A stretch of 64,000 nt of DNA. It comes from an uncultured Prochlorococcus sp. Its GTDB lineage: Bacteria > Cyanobacteriota > Cyanobacteriia > PCC-6307 > Cyanobiaceae. Location: NCBI GenBank assembly GCA_902616595.1, contig CACMTJ010000002.1, forward strand, positions 1-64,000, given 5' to 3'. Numbering within the stretch: the stretch's first letter is position 1; the number at the start of each line of letters is the position of its first letter. The notes beneath the pieces were generated by a model. The model was not told the DNA's origin, did not search any database, and saw only the letters and a list, made by a program, of their open reading frames with translations. The position numbers and the translations under genes are program-made. Positions 22,585 to 32,544 of the stretch are shown piece by piece.

Positions 22585-24171
22585 ATGAGTCAAATATCTT
22601 TAAAAAAAGAACGAGATCCTTCTATATTAATTTTAGATTTCGGATCCCAATATTCTGAATTGATTGCAAGAAGAATTAGAGAAACTAATGTTTTTTCTCT
22701 TGTCGTAAGTAATTGTATTTCAATTGAGGATATCAATAATATTAATCCTCAAGGGATCATTTTGAGTGGAGGCCCAAATTCTGTATATGAACAAAATGCT
22801 CCAAGGTGTGATGAAAAAATTTTTAATTTAGGAATTCCTATTCTTGGCATATGCTACGGAATGCAATTGATGGTCAAAGAACTTGGAGGATCTGTTATTT
22901 CCGCAACCAAAAAAGGAGAATATGGTAGAGCACCAATAAATATAGATAAAGAATCTGACCTCCTTTCTGATGTAGAAGACAAATCTATTATGTGGATGAG
23001 TCATGGCGATTCTATTGAATGTTTGCCTGTTGGATTCAATAAAATTGCTCATACCGAGAACACAATCCATGCAGCAATTTCAAATGATGTAAAAAAATTA
23101 TTTGGCGTACAATTTCATCCTGAAGTTATTCATTCAGAGTTTGGGATGACTGTAATTAAAAATTTTGTTTATAAAATTTCTTGTTGTTTGGCTGATTGGA
23201 CAACCGAAACCTACATAGAGGAAACTATTCCTAGGATACGAGAGCAAGTTGGTAATAAAAAAGTTTTACTTGCTTTGTCTGGAGGAGTTGATTCTTCAAC
23301 TCTTGCTTTTCTTCTCAATAAAGCAATTGGAAATCAGCTTACATGCATGTTTATAGACCAAGGTTTCATGAGAAAAGGGGAACCAGAATTTTTGATGAAT
23401 TTTTTTGATAATAAATTTCATATCAAAGTTGAATACATTAACGCAAGGCAAAGGTTTATTGCCAAACTAAAAGGGGTTACTGATCCAGAACAAAAAAGGA
23501 AAATTATAGGTGAAGAATTTATTAGGGTATTTGAAGAAGAAAGCAATAGATTGGGACCTTTTCAGTATTTAGCCCAAGGTACTCTTTATCCTGATGTTAT
23601 TGAAAGTGCTGGTACTAATGTTGATCCTAAGACTGGTGAAAGAATAGCTGTAAAAATAAAGAGTCATCATAACGTGGGTGGTTTGCCAAAAGATTTACAA
23701 TTTAAATTAGTTGAGCCATTAAGAAAACTTTTTAAGGATGAAGTACGAAAAGTGGGTGCTGCTTTAGGTTTGCCGGATGAAATTATAAAAAGACATCCAT
23801 TCCCAGGTCCAGGATTAGCTATAAGAATTTTGGGAGAGGTGAATAATGAAAAACTTGATTGTTTAAGAGATGCAGACTGGATAGTAAGAGATGAAATTAA
23901 AAAAGCAGGTCTTTATAATGATATTTGGCAAGCTTTTGCAGTATTGCTACCTGTAAAAACCGTAGGAGTTATGGGTGATAAAAGGACTTATGCATGGCCA
24001 ATAGTTTTACGTTGTGTATCTAGTGAAGATGGTATGACAGCCGATTGGTCAAAAATTCCTTTTCAGATTTTGGAGAGGATTGCAAATAGAATCGTAAACG
24101 AAGTAAGTTTAGTTAATAGAGTTGTTTATGATATTACAAGCAAACCTCCTGGAACTATTGAGTGGGAGTGA
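22585..24171 (+). CDS. guaA: GMP synthase (glutamine-hydrolysing)
   Basis: [65 protein letters not shown]-terminus. Confidence 0.98.
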   Translation: MSQISLKKERDPSILILDFGSQYSELIARRIRETNVFSLVVSNCISIEDINNINPQGIILSGGPNSVYEQNAPRCDEKIFNLGIPILGICYGMQLMVKELGGSVISATKKGEYGRAPINIDKESDLLSDVEDKSIMWMSHGDSIECLPVGFNKIAHTENTIHAAISNDVKKLFGVQFHPEVIHSEFGMTVIKNFVYKISCCLADWTTETYIEETIPRIREQVGNKKVLLALSGGVDSSTLAFLLNKAIGNQLTCMFIDQGFMRKGEPEFLMNFFDNKFHIKVEYINARQRFIAKLKGVTDPEQKRKIIGEEFIRVFEEESNRLGPFQYLAQGTLYPDVIESAGTNVDPKTGERIAVKIKSHHNVGGLPKDLQFKLVEPLRKLFKDEVRKVGAALGLPDEIIKRHPFPGPGLAIRILGEVNNEKLDCLRDADWIVRDEIKKAGLYNDIWQAFAVLLPVKTVGVMGDKRTYAWPIVLRCVSSEDGMTADWSKIPFQILERIANRIVNEVSLVNRVVYDITSKPPGTIEWE

Positions 24172-24311
24172 CGGAAAATTGCCTTATTTCATCAAAAATG
24201 GAACTAGTGGGTTTGTCACGGGTTTGTCACGGAAATTGCCACTTAAAAGAAGTCAATGATACCAACGACTTTGAAGCATCAAAATTGGGTGGAACTATTG
24301 AATGGGAGTAA
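24150..24311 (+). mobile_element. Putative integration scar at guaA 3' end, bounded by two in-frame copies of the guaA terminus
   Basis: 24150-24171 TGGAACTATTGAGTGGGAGTGA and 24290-24311 TGGAACTATTGAATGGGAGTAA: both encode GTIEWE* and differ only synonymously. Confidence 0.6.
24209..24230. repeat. Perfect 11-bp tandem repeat GGGTTTGTCAC x2 inside the guaA scar
   Basis: gggtttgtcac|gggtttgtcac|gg. Confidence 0.95.
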
Positions 24312-24383
24312 ATTACAAATTTTCAAAAAATTTAAGACTTTTATTTTATTTAAGGAATATTTTTAAATGGGGTGTTAACTGTA

Positions 24384-25097
24384 ATGAGCGAGATTATTAA
24401 ATTAAGTCGATCTACTGTTGAGAAATATCTTAGTTGTCCAAGATGTTGTGTACTTGACAAAAAATATCAAATAAAACCTCCATCATTACCTTTTACTTTA
24501 AATATAGCTGTAGATAATTTATGTAAAAATGAATTTGATTATTACAGAAAAATTCAGGAGCCCCATCCTTTATTTATTGAACATGGTATTGATGCTGTTC
24601 CTCTCAAACACAAAGATTTAGAACGTTGGAGAAGTAATTTTCAAGGCATAAGATATCTGTCAATAGAACATAACTATGATTTTGGTGGTGCTGTGGATGA
24701 TATTTGGCAGAAAAAAAATGGTGATCTTATTATTGTTGATGTGAAAGCAACTTCTAGAAATAATTTTGATTGGTCTGAGACTTTTAATAAATACGAATAT
24801 GCAAAAGCCTATAAGAGACAATTAGAAATGTATCAGTGGTTATTTAAAAAAAATGGTTTTCAAGTGGCAAATGAAGCTTATCTTTTATATTTCAATGGAA
24901 AGAAAAATGAAGAGTTATTTAATAAACAATTAAATTTTGACGTACATCTAATTAAATTAGATTGTTCTACTTCATGGGTAGAAAATAAGATAATTGATAC
25001 GGTTAATTTATTACGTTCTGATAATTTCCCCAAACCTTCATTAAAGTGTGAATACTGTAATTATTTAAAGAAGCGTTGGCAGTTATCGATAACTTAA
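24384..25097 (+). CDS. PD-(D/E)XK nuclease family protein, Cas4/RecB-like, with flanking Cys clusters
   Basis: GGAVDDIWQKKNGDLIIVDVKAT (D..D-x-K core), QLEMYQWLF, CPRCC near N-term and CEYC near C-term; start at ATG 24384 preferred. Confidence 0.75.
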   Translation: MSEIIKLSRSTVEKYLSCPRCCVLDKKYQIKPPSLPFTLNIAVDNLCKNEFDYYRKIQEPHPLFIEHGIDAVPLKHKDLERWRSNFQGIRYLSIEHNYDFGGAVDDIWQKKNGDLIIVDVKATSRNNFDWSETFNKYEYAKAYKRQLEMYQWLFKKNGFQVANEAYLLYFNGKKNEELFNKQLNFDVHLIKLDCSTSWVENKIIDTVNLLRSDNFPKPSLKCEYCNYLKKRWQLSIT

Positions 25098-25177
25098 TAT
25101 TCATAGGATAATTTTTCATATTTCTGGAAAAATAGTGAATAAAAGTTAATCTTTAATTAGATTAATAATTTAGACTT

Positions 25178-25786
25178 TTGATAAATTCGAAAAATTCTGA
25201 AAGAAAGATAACTAATCATCTGCAACAAGATGTTGTCAAAGTATCTGGTAAAACAATTTTTATTAATCCTTTTTTATATTGGCGAAGATTTGACGAAAAC
25301 ACTAATAGATGGCTTAGAGAACCTGGGCAAATGTCAGAGGATCAAATTTCACCAAACAGGAATCGTTTTTATCCAGAAATAGAGTGGGCTGATTTGAGTC
25401 ATGAGCAAAAGCTCATAAAAGATGCAACTATTGAGATGTTTTTAAAAACTCTTGAATTGATAAGTACATTTCATCCTTATCTTAGTTCTGGACAATTATT
25501 AGAAGTGGAGAGGAAGATGGCGATTACAAAAAAAACTCCTTTCGAAAAATGGGTAACAAAATCTTTCGCCAAAAAAACGAGATTATTAGAAAATGAAAAA
25601 AGAAAATTTCAAAGAGAAAGATTTTTTAATAGCTGGAGAGAATGGTTCAGTCTTACAAATACTCAACAAGCAATTTTGCCTTTAATAGTTACGATATTTA
25701 TTTCTTCGTTTGTTGGGTGGTCTTTAGGGATATCAAAGAATAGTTGTAATCCTTATTTTGAACAAAATATAAATAAATTAAATTAA
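25178..25786 (+). CDS. Hypothetical protein with C-terminal transmembrane segment
   Basis: 202-aa ORF, TTG start; hydrophobic ILPLIVTIFISSFVGWSLGI. Confidence 0.55.
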   Translation: MINSKNSERKITNHLQQDVVKVSGKTIFINPFLYWRRFDENTNRWLREPGQMSEDQISPNRNRFYPEIEWADLSHEQKLIKDATIEMFLKTLELISTFHPYLSSGQLLEVERKMAITKKTPFEKWVTKSFAKKTRLLENEKRKFQRERFFNSWREWFSLTNTQQAILPLIVTIFISSFVGWSLGISKNSCNPYFEQNINKLN

Positions 25787-25894
25787 TTTGTTTTTGATAT
25801 TTTTTAAGTATTTAAGTAAAAATAATTTTGAAAAAATAAATTTATTATTTAGAATTCCATTAGTTGAAATAATTGTTTAAAAAGTATAAGTTTT

Positions 25895-26038
25895 ATGACT
25901 GAAAATTTAAATTCAAATAATCTTGAAAATGACACGTTCGATCTGAACAATGAGGATAGTGATTTTCAAGATTTAATCAATAGACTTAAAGAGATAAAAT
26001 CAACCATTGCTTTATTAGAAAAAACAATATTTAAATAA
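25895..26038 (+). CDS. Small acidic ORF (47 aa), absent from the supplied track
   Basis: MTENLNSNNLENDTFDLNNEDSDFQDLINRLKEIKSTIALLEKTIFK; fills the gap before mrdA. Confidence 0.5.
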   Translation: MTENLNSNNLENDTFDLNNEDSDFQDLINRLKEIKSTIALLEKTIFK

Positions 26039-26048
26039 ATTTATATTT

Positions 26049-27839
26049 TTGATAAAAACAAGTCCTAATAAAAAACTTATTTCATTAAAAAGACAACCAC
26101 TAGTCTTACTTATTTTTTCTTCTGTTTCCTTTTTATTGATTCTATTTAGGTTAATTTTTTTACAACTTTTAAATTATGAATCTTTTAAGAAAATGTCAGA
26201 TGAGAATAGGATCAGACTTATTGCTTCGCAGCCAATACGTGGAAGAATAATAGATAAAAATGGTAATGTTCTAGCAAATAGTAGAGTGAAATATTCTTTA
26301 ATAATAAAGCCTCAATATGTTAAAAAAAGCAATTGGGAACAACATAAATCAAGAATTTCTAATTTGTTAAATATTGATAGTAATGTAATTCAAAAAAAAT
26401 ACTCTGATGGTCTAAAAAATCAGAAACTCTCAGTAATTATTCGTGATGATTTAAATGTAGATCAATTAATAAAATTTAAGGAGAATGAAGGTAATTTAAT
26501 TGGTTTTGAAATAGCTACCAAATTAATTAGAAATTATCCTTATAAATCCCTTGCTGCCCATGTAATTGGTTATACTCAGCCAGTTACTGAATTAGAATAT
26601 AAATTTTTATCTAAGAAGGGTTATAAATTAAATGACTTAATCGGTAGGACGGGAATTGAAAATGTTTACGAAGATTTTATAAGAGGTGAATGGGGCGGAG
26701 AAATGGTTGAAGTAAATTCATTAGGAAAATTTCAAAGATCATTGGGTATAAAACCTTCATTAAAAGGTAATGATATTCAACTAACAATCGATCTTAATCT
26801 GCAGTTAGTTGCTGAGGAGGTTCTTAAAGATAAAAAAGCTGGAGCCATAGTAGTAATGGATCCAAGAGATGGTGCAATAAGAGCAATGGCAAGTAAACCT
26901 ACATTCGATTTAAATTTTTTCTCAAAGGATTTTAAACCTGAGAAAGAATATAATACACTTTTTAATTCTCCTGAAAAACCTTTATTTAATAGAGCATTAA
27001 ATGCCTACGATCCAGGAAGCGTTTGGAAAATTGTAACGGCTTTAGCTGGCTTGGAAAGTGGAAAATTTCCTAGAGAAACAATGTTAGATACGAAACCATG
27101 TATCACTTATGGAAGCCAATGTTTCAGGGAACACAATGATTTAGGTTTTGGAGTAATAGGTTATGAAGATGCTTTAAGAGTTTCGAGTAATACATTTTTC
27201 TATCAAGTCGGATATGGTGCAGGGGTTGATGAAATTCATAAGGTTTCTAGAAAACTTGGTTTTAATTCTTTATCTGGAATTGAAATTTCTGAACAAGAAA
27301 ATAAAGGATTAGTAGCAAGTAGTGAGTGGGCTAAAAAAGGCAGAGGATGGGGGCAACCAGGAAGAACTCCATGGGTCCCAGAAGATATTGCGAGTATGTC
27401 TATTGGACAATTTGTTGTTCAAGTTACTCCTATTCAAATAGCTAGAGCTTACGCTGCTATTGCAAATGGAGGTTATTTAGTTACTCCACATTTGACTAAA
27501 AAAGATGAAGAAAGTCTTACAGATAAAAAACGTATTCCAATTGATATTGACCCACAAAATATTCAATTGATAAAAAGTGGTCTCCGGAAAGTAGTTGAGT
27601 CTGGTACAGGAGTATCAATTAATTATGGAGTTTCAAATTTACCTCCAGTGTCAGGTAAAACAGGAACTGCGGAAGATGGTGAAGGTGGCTCAGATCATGC
27701 TTGGTTCGTTTGCTTTACACCCTCTGAAAATAGCGAATTACTTGTAGTTGCTTTTGCACAGAATACTCCTGGTGGTGGATCTGTTCACGCCCTGCCAATG
27801 GCAAGAGAAATTTTAAAAGTTTGGAATGAGCAAAAATGA
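26049..27839 (+). CDS. mrdA: Penicillin-binding protein 2 (peptidoglycan transpeptidase)
   Basis: RGRIIDKNGNVLANS, DPGSVWKIVTALAGLE (SxxK), SSN, SGKTGTAE (KTG). Confidence 0.92.
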   Translation: MIKTSPNKKLISLKRQPLVLLIFSSVSFLLILFRLIFLQLLNYESFKKMSDENRIRLIASQPIRGRIIDKNGNVLANSRVKYSLIIKPQYVKKSNWEQHKSRISNLLNIDSNVIQKKYSDGLKNQKLSVIIRDDLNVDQLIKFKENEGNLIGFEIATKLIRNYPYKSLAAHVIGYTQPVTELEYKFLSKKGYKLNDLIGRTGIENVYEDFIRGEWGGEMVEVNSLGKFQRSLGIKPSLKGNDIQLTIDLNLQLVAEEVLKDKKAGAIVVMDPRDGAIRAMASKPTFDLNFFSKDFKPEKEYNTLFNSPEKPLFNRALNAYDPGSVWKIVTALAGLESGKFPRETMLDTKPCITYGSQCFREHNDLGFGVIGYEDALRVSSNTFFYQVGYGAGVDEIHKVSRKLGFNSLSGIEISEQENKGLVASSEWAKKGRGWGQPGRTPWVPEDIASMSIGQFVVQVTPIQIARAYAAIANGGYLVTPHLTKKDEESLTDKKRIPIDIDPQNIQLIKSGLRKVVESGTGVSINYGVSNLPPVSGKTGTAEDGEGGSDHAWFVCFTPSENSELLVVAFAQNTPGGGSVHALPMAREILKVWNEQK

Positions 27840-27863
27840 GATTAATTTTTAGCTATTAAAAGT

Positions 27864-28388
27864 TTATGTTTTTAATTTTTTCATTTGTAAAAGTCTTTGA
27901 ATAATATCTTCAATAGTTTTTGTATCTATAGGTTTACTATATGACGACAAAAGTTGTCTTCCTAATACTTGACTTCCTAAATGCACTAATTGAATTCGTA
28001 ATGAGGTCAGTAGTTCTAACCCTATGCCACCAGAAAATGTTGCAATTGCAATAGGTTGACCATTAAATAAATTCCTAAAGTCATCTCCCGAAATAGATAG
28101 CCATGCTATGAAGTTGGAGAGAATGGGAGGTATAGATCCATTATATTCAGGCGCACAAATCACCCACCTTTCAATCTCGAAAAGCTTTTTTTTTAATTCT
28201 TCTATTTCATTTGGAATATTTTCTTTGCTGTGAATTCTTGGATTAAATAATGGAATATCAAGAGTAGTAAGATCTAAAATTTCAGAACTTATTTTCAGTT
28301 CATTACTTTTTTCAAGAAATTTTTCAGAAAGTTCTAGATTTTTACCACAACTAGCCGTAATGATTATTAGATCTTTTGTTTCAGTCAT
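27864..28388 (-). CDS. NADPH-dependent FMN reductase-like protein
   Basis: WVICAPEYNGSIPPILSNFIAWLS flavodoxin-like FMN reductase motif. Confidence 0.85.
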   Translation of the reverse strand: MTETKDLIIITASCGKNLELSEKFLEKSNELKISSEILDLTTLDIPLFNPRIHSKENIPNEIEELKKKLFEIERWVICAPEYNGSIPPILSNFIAWLSISGDDFRNLFNGQPIAIATFSGGIGLELLTSLRIQLVHLGSQVLGRQLLSSYSKPIDTKTIEDIIQRLLQMKKLKT

Positions 28389-28405
28389 AAATTAGGTAAA
28401 TAAAT

Positions 28406-30208
28406 TTAATAGTTAGCACCTGTTTTGCGGTGATGAACTGCCGTTAGACTATCGGATTTTAGTATATTACCGTGTAGTACTTCGGCGTAAATTACCCAAT
28501 GATCTCCACATTCCATTCTTTCTTTTACAGAAGCATCTAACCATGCTAGCGATTCAGGAATTATTATCTGTTCATTAGGAGTTAATTCAATATTTATTCC
28601 TTCAAATCTATCTTCTCCAGGTGCAAAGGGCTTTGTGAATCTTTTCAAAGGTTCTTTAAAATCTTTTTCACCAAGAATATTTAATGCGAATGAATCTCCT
28701 ACTTGTAGAAGAGACTCTACTGATCTATCTTTTGCAACAGCAATACTTAACCCAGGCGGAGAAAAACTTGCTTGACTAACCCAAGATGCAAGCATGGCCC
28801 CTTTAATATTATTCTCATCTTTGCCTTTAGAGGCTGTTAGAACACAAAGTGAACCAATTACTCTTCCAAGAGCTTGTAGCTTTGGATCCGTTTTGCTTGT
28901 AATCATTCCAGTATCAGATTTTCTGGGTTTTTTCTTTGCTTTTTTTATAATTTTTCTTCCAAAGTGAGTTCCTATTTCTTCTAATTCTTTAATCTTTGGT
29001 TTATTTGGACTGAATTTAATCCTAATAGGGTCAAAACTAAACTTAAAACCACCGTCTTTTAATTTTGTTTCAAGTAAATCTATAGCTTCTCCGCTCCAGC
29101 CAAAACTACCAAAAATTCCTACTGGCTTATCTCTATTACCCTCTGATAATAATGTTCCTAGTGCACTTACTATTGGAGTTGGGGCATGCCCACCTAGTGT
29201 TGGTGATCCTATTAAATATCCATCAGCGTTTTTGATAGATTTTATAAGTACATCATTTGGTGTAAATTCACAATTTATACTTTCAACTTCGACAGAAGTT
29301 CTATTGATCCCTTTAGCCAATGCATCACCTATTGAGGCTGTATTTCCATATGCACTTGCATATATCAGAGCGATCTTAGGATTATTTGTTAAGAGATTTT
29401 CACCCCATCTAATGTAGTCATTTAAGAAGCTTTTTAAGCTATATTCGATAGCGGGACCATGTAATGGTGCAATAGTTTTAATATCGTAATCTGTAATTTT
29501 TTCAGTTATTGATATTACTTGATTAGACATTGGTGCCATTAAGCAATCATAAAAATGTTTCCTATCTATTTCTGTACTAACTCGATTTGTTTCAGACCAA
29601 TCTGAAGAAGCAATGTGAGCAGAAAAAATTTTTTCACTTAGAAGGATTTCTTGATTACGTTCATAAATTATCAGACCTCCAGGCCAACGTGCTGTTGGAA
29701 TAGGAATTAACTCTAGTGAAATGTTATCTAATTCTAAATTTTGCTCCTTTTTGACTATGTTTATTTTAGGTAATTGAATTTCAATGAAGTCTTTTAAGTT
29801 AGGATTTCTTTGATTCCAAAGTTCGCTAATAAGTTTATAACCTGGATTAGAGCAAGTAATAGTTGTGTTTTCAAATTGGGTACTTATATTCTTTATAGTT
29901 TCAATAATTTGGGGATTAATATGACCAGAAATGAAGTTGATTTTACCTAATTTAAATTGATCACAAAACCTAGAGATTACTTTCTTAAACGAATCTAAAT
30001 ATTGTCTCTCAGGTGGATGAATAATGAAAAGTTCCTCATCACTTCTAATGAAAAAAGTGTTAAAAGAGGTTCCTTTTTCGAGGTTAAATTCAAGTTCAAA
30101 TCTTTCTTTATTTTTGTCTAAGAATCTTACACAAGAAAAATTATCGCTAATTTCAAATTCTGATAAGTTTTGATTTTCTGCAAGTAAGCCTATATTAATA
30201 TCTGACAT
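28406..30208 (-). CDS. Flavodiiron (A-type diflavin) flavoprotein, class with C-terminal flavin reductase domain
   Basis: Beta-lactamase-like domain + flavodoxin (IALIYASAYGNTASIGDALAKGI) + flavin reductase domain (SWVSQASFSPPGLSIAVAKDR). Confidence 0.88.
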   Translation of the reverse strand: MSDINIGLLAENQNLSEFEISDNFSCVRFLDKNKERFELEFNLEKGTSFNTFFIRSDEELFIIHPPERQYLDSFKKVISRFCDQFKLGKINFISGHINPQIIETIKNISTQFENTTITCSNPGYKLISELWNQRNPNLKDFIEIQLPKINIVKKEQNLELDNISLELIPIPTARWPGGLIIYERNQEILLSEKIFSAHIASSDWSETNRVSTEIDRKHFYDCLMAPMSNQVISITEKITDYDIKTIAPLHGPAIEYSLKSFLNDYIRWGENLLTNNPKIALIYASAYGNTASIGDALAKGINRTSVEVESINCEFTPNDVLIKSIKNADGYLIGSPTLGGHAPTPIVSALGTLLSEGNRDKPVGIFGSFGWSGEAIDLLETKLKDGGFKFSFDPIRIKFSPNKPKIKELEEIGTHFGRKIIKKAKKKPRKSDTGMITSKTDPKLQALGRVIGSLCVLTASKGKDENNIKGAMLASWVSQASFSPPGLSIAVAKDRSVESLLQVGDSFALNILGEKDFKEPLKRFTKPFAPGEDRFEGINIELTPNEQIIIPESLAWLDASVKERMECGDHWVIYAEVLHGNILKSDSLTAVHHRKTGANY

Positions 30209-30649
30209 TTTAAAGACTTATTTTCTAGTTTTAATTTGCGACTTATTAGTCGTGGAGAAATGTCATATTGACTTTCAACGGATTTTCAACTATCGACCAG
30301 AACATTTAGTTCTTGTGAAACCGTTATTTATCAATCGATTATACCTAGAACAGCACCATTAATGAGTTGTTAAATGTAGGGTTTTCAACTGGAACGTGAT
30401 TTCTTCTTGGTTATCTAAGCAAATTGATGATATTTATACATTTTCCTATTCCTATAATCGTCATGCAATCTTTCTTTTGCTAAATTTTCCATTCTTCAGT
30501 GCTGCAACTAGTTGGTCATCAACTTCGTGGACAGCGAGGTGCATACGAATCGAAGAGGGCAAATAAATGCACTCTTATAAATTAAAAATAAATTTTCTAT
30601 TTGAGTTTAGTGATATCAATTGGTCTCAAACTCTATTTGAAAAGTCTAA

Positions 30650-32425
30650 TCAATAGTGATTAGCAACTTTTCTGTGATGAACTGCTGTCTTACATGATAA
30701 GTCAGAAACATTACCATTTTCAACAACTCCGTAAATTATCCAATGGTCTGGAGTCTCTAGTCTGGAACTAACTTTGCAATCTAAAAAGGCGAGTGAATTT
30801 GAGAGAACTGGTCCACCTTCCGCGATGTTGCTAATTACATCTACATCTGCAAATCTATCAGCTCCAGGAGCAAATCTTTTTAAAAAATGTCTGAACATTT
30901 TTTGATAGTTATCTTCTCTCAGAATATTCACAACAAAACCTTTCCCAACTTGCATATATGATTCAATAGCTCTATCTTTTGCTACCGCAACTGTAATACC
31001 CGGTGGAGAAAAGCTTGCTTGACTAACCCAGCTTGCCACCATTGCACTTTGTCTAAATGTAGAACCTTCGCCTTGGCTTGCTGTAACTACATATAATCCT
31101 CCACTTAATCTCCCTAACGCTTTATCTAAATTTGAATCAAGGCTCTTCATAGAGGCAATATTCTTCTTTTTATTGATCAATTGACCCAAGTCAGTTCCAG
31201 CTTCTTCGAATTGTTGATAAACAATAGGATCTGGAATATTTTTAACTCTTAAGGGAGAGAAAGCTTCTTTTTGACCAAGTTCCCTTAATTTATTTGCTAA
31301 GGAATCTATAGGTTCATCATTTCCGCCAAATGCATCATAAACTGCAGTAAATTGCTTTGGTTTTAGTGCTGCAAATAAAGTACCGAGAGATTCTTTTAAT
31401 TCATTATCTGAGTCTACTGGCCATGTGGGAATGACTACTGCTTTTGATTCGGAAATTAAACTTGTTAATTCTTGCGGGTCAGAAGATCTTAAATCAATTA
31501 ACTGAACCTGAGCATCTGCTTTGCTTATTCCATGAGATATCGCTTGACTTAGTCGATCACAATAACCATAGTCGCTTATGTAGCATACTGACACAAAATC
31601 ATTGCCTTTACTTTTATTACTACTCCATTCAAGATATTTTCCTTTCCAAAAATTGACCTGATTATGCAGCAAAGGCCCATGACCAACAGCTATTGTTTTT
31701 AATTCAGGTAGCTTATCTATTCTTTTAATTGCCTGCATAACGCTTCTAGCGTTTGGACCCATAAGGCAATCGTAATAAAAACGGAAATCATCGTATATTT
31801 CTTTTTGATCTGTGTCAAAAAATTCGTCAGAACAATAATGGAGTCCAAATGCATCGCATGTATAGAGAACATTTGTGCTGTGATCATATGAAAATATGGT
31901 ATCTGGCCAATGTAAATTTGGTGCACTTATAAATTCAATATTATGTTCTAAACCACTATTAGGATTAGTTCCGAGATTTAAAAACTCTCCACTCTTAACC
32001 TCTAGTCGTTTAAAGGGAATATGTATTTGGTCTTCAATAAATTTAAGTGCTAATTTTGATCCAACTACTGTGATATTTTGGTTTAATTCTAAAAGGTTAC
32101 CTATTAAACCAGAATGATCAGGTTCTGTATGGCTAGTAATTAGAAAATCAACCTCTTGCGGATTTACTTTTTTCAGTAATTCTTCAAACCATAATTCTTC
32201 GAACTTTGCGTGACTAGTATCAATAATTGCTAGTTTCTCGCCTTTAATAATAAAACTATTGTAAGTAGTTCCATTTCTTAAACCAAATTCAATATCAAAT
32301 CTACTGCGATCCCAATCCAAAGATCTTATGGCACAAGAATCATCAGCAAAGTTTTGAGATTGAACCGTCAGCTTGTTATTAGTTTGTGCCAATTTAGAAT
32401 TATTTGTCTGGGCAGAGGGTATCAT
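30650..32425 (-). CDS. Flavodiiron (A-type diflavin) flavoprotein, paralogue of the preceding gene
   Basis: HTEPDHSGL diiron motif, VGHGP, flavodoxin and flavin reductase domains (SWVSQASFSPPGITVAVAKDR). Confidence 0.92.
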   Translation of the reverse strand: MIPSAQTNNSKLAQTNNKLTVQSQNFADDSCAIRSLDWDRSRFDIEFGLRNGTTYNSFIIKGEKLAIIDTSHAKFEELWFEELLKKVNPQEVDFLITSHTEPDHSGLIGNLLELNQNITVVGSKLALKFIEDQIHIPFKRLEVKSGEFLNLGTNPNSGLEHNIEFISAPNLHWPDTIFSYDHSTNVLYTCDAFGLHYCSDEFFDTDQKEIYDDFRFYYDCLMGPNARSVMQAIKRIDKLPELKTIAVGHGPLLHNQVNFWKGKYLEWSSNKSKGNDFVSVCYISDYGYCDRLSQAISHGISKADAQVQLIDLRSSDPQELTSLISESKAVVIPTWPVDSDNELKESLGTLFAALKPKQFTAVYDAFGGNDEPIDSLANKLRELGQKEAFSPLRVKNIPDPIVYQQFEEAGTDLGQLINKKKNIASMKSLDSNLDKALGRLSGGLYVVTASQGEGSTFRQSAMVASWVSQASFSPPGITVAVAKDRAIESYMQVGKGFVVNILREDNYQKMFRHFLKRFAPGADRFADVDVISNIAEGGPVLSNSLAFLDCKVSSRLETPDHWIIYGVVENGNVSDLSCKTAVHHRKVANHY

Positions 32426-32544
32426 AGAATAATTAGCTTTATAAATTAACTTTAGTTATATAGAATATAAATTCGCGTGATTATTTGTGCGAAATAACCG
32501 AAATTACGCTTTTCTTTAATTTTTAATCTTCTTATTCTGGATAA

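Noticed and set aside
30608-30622. TAGTGATATCAATTG resembling the argJ-element right-end TAGTGATACCAATTG
   Set aside because: 14/15 match but AT-rich and semi-palindromic; I found no duplicated gene terminus around it, so it is not counted as a third scar.
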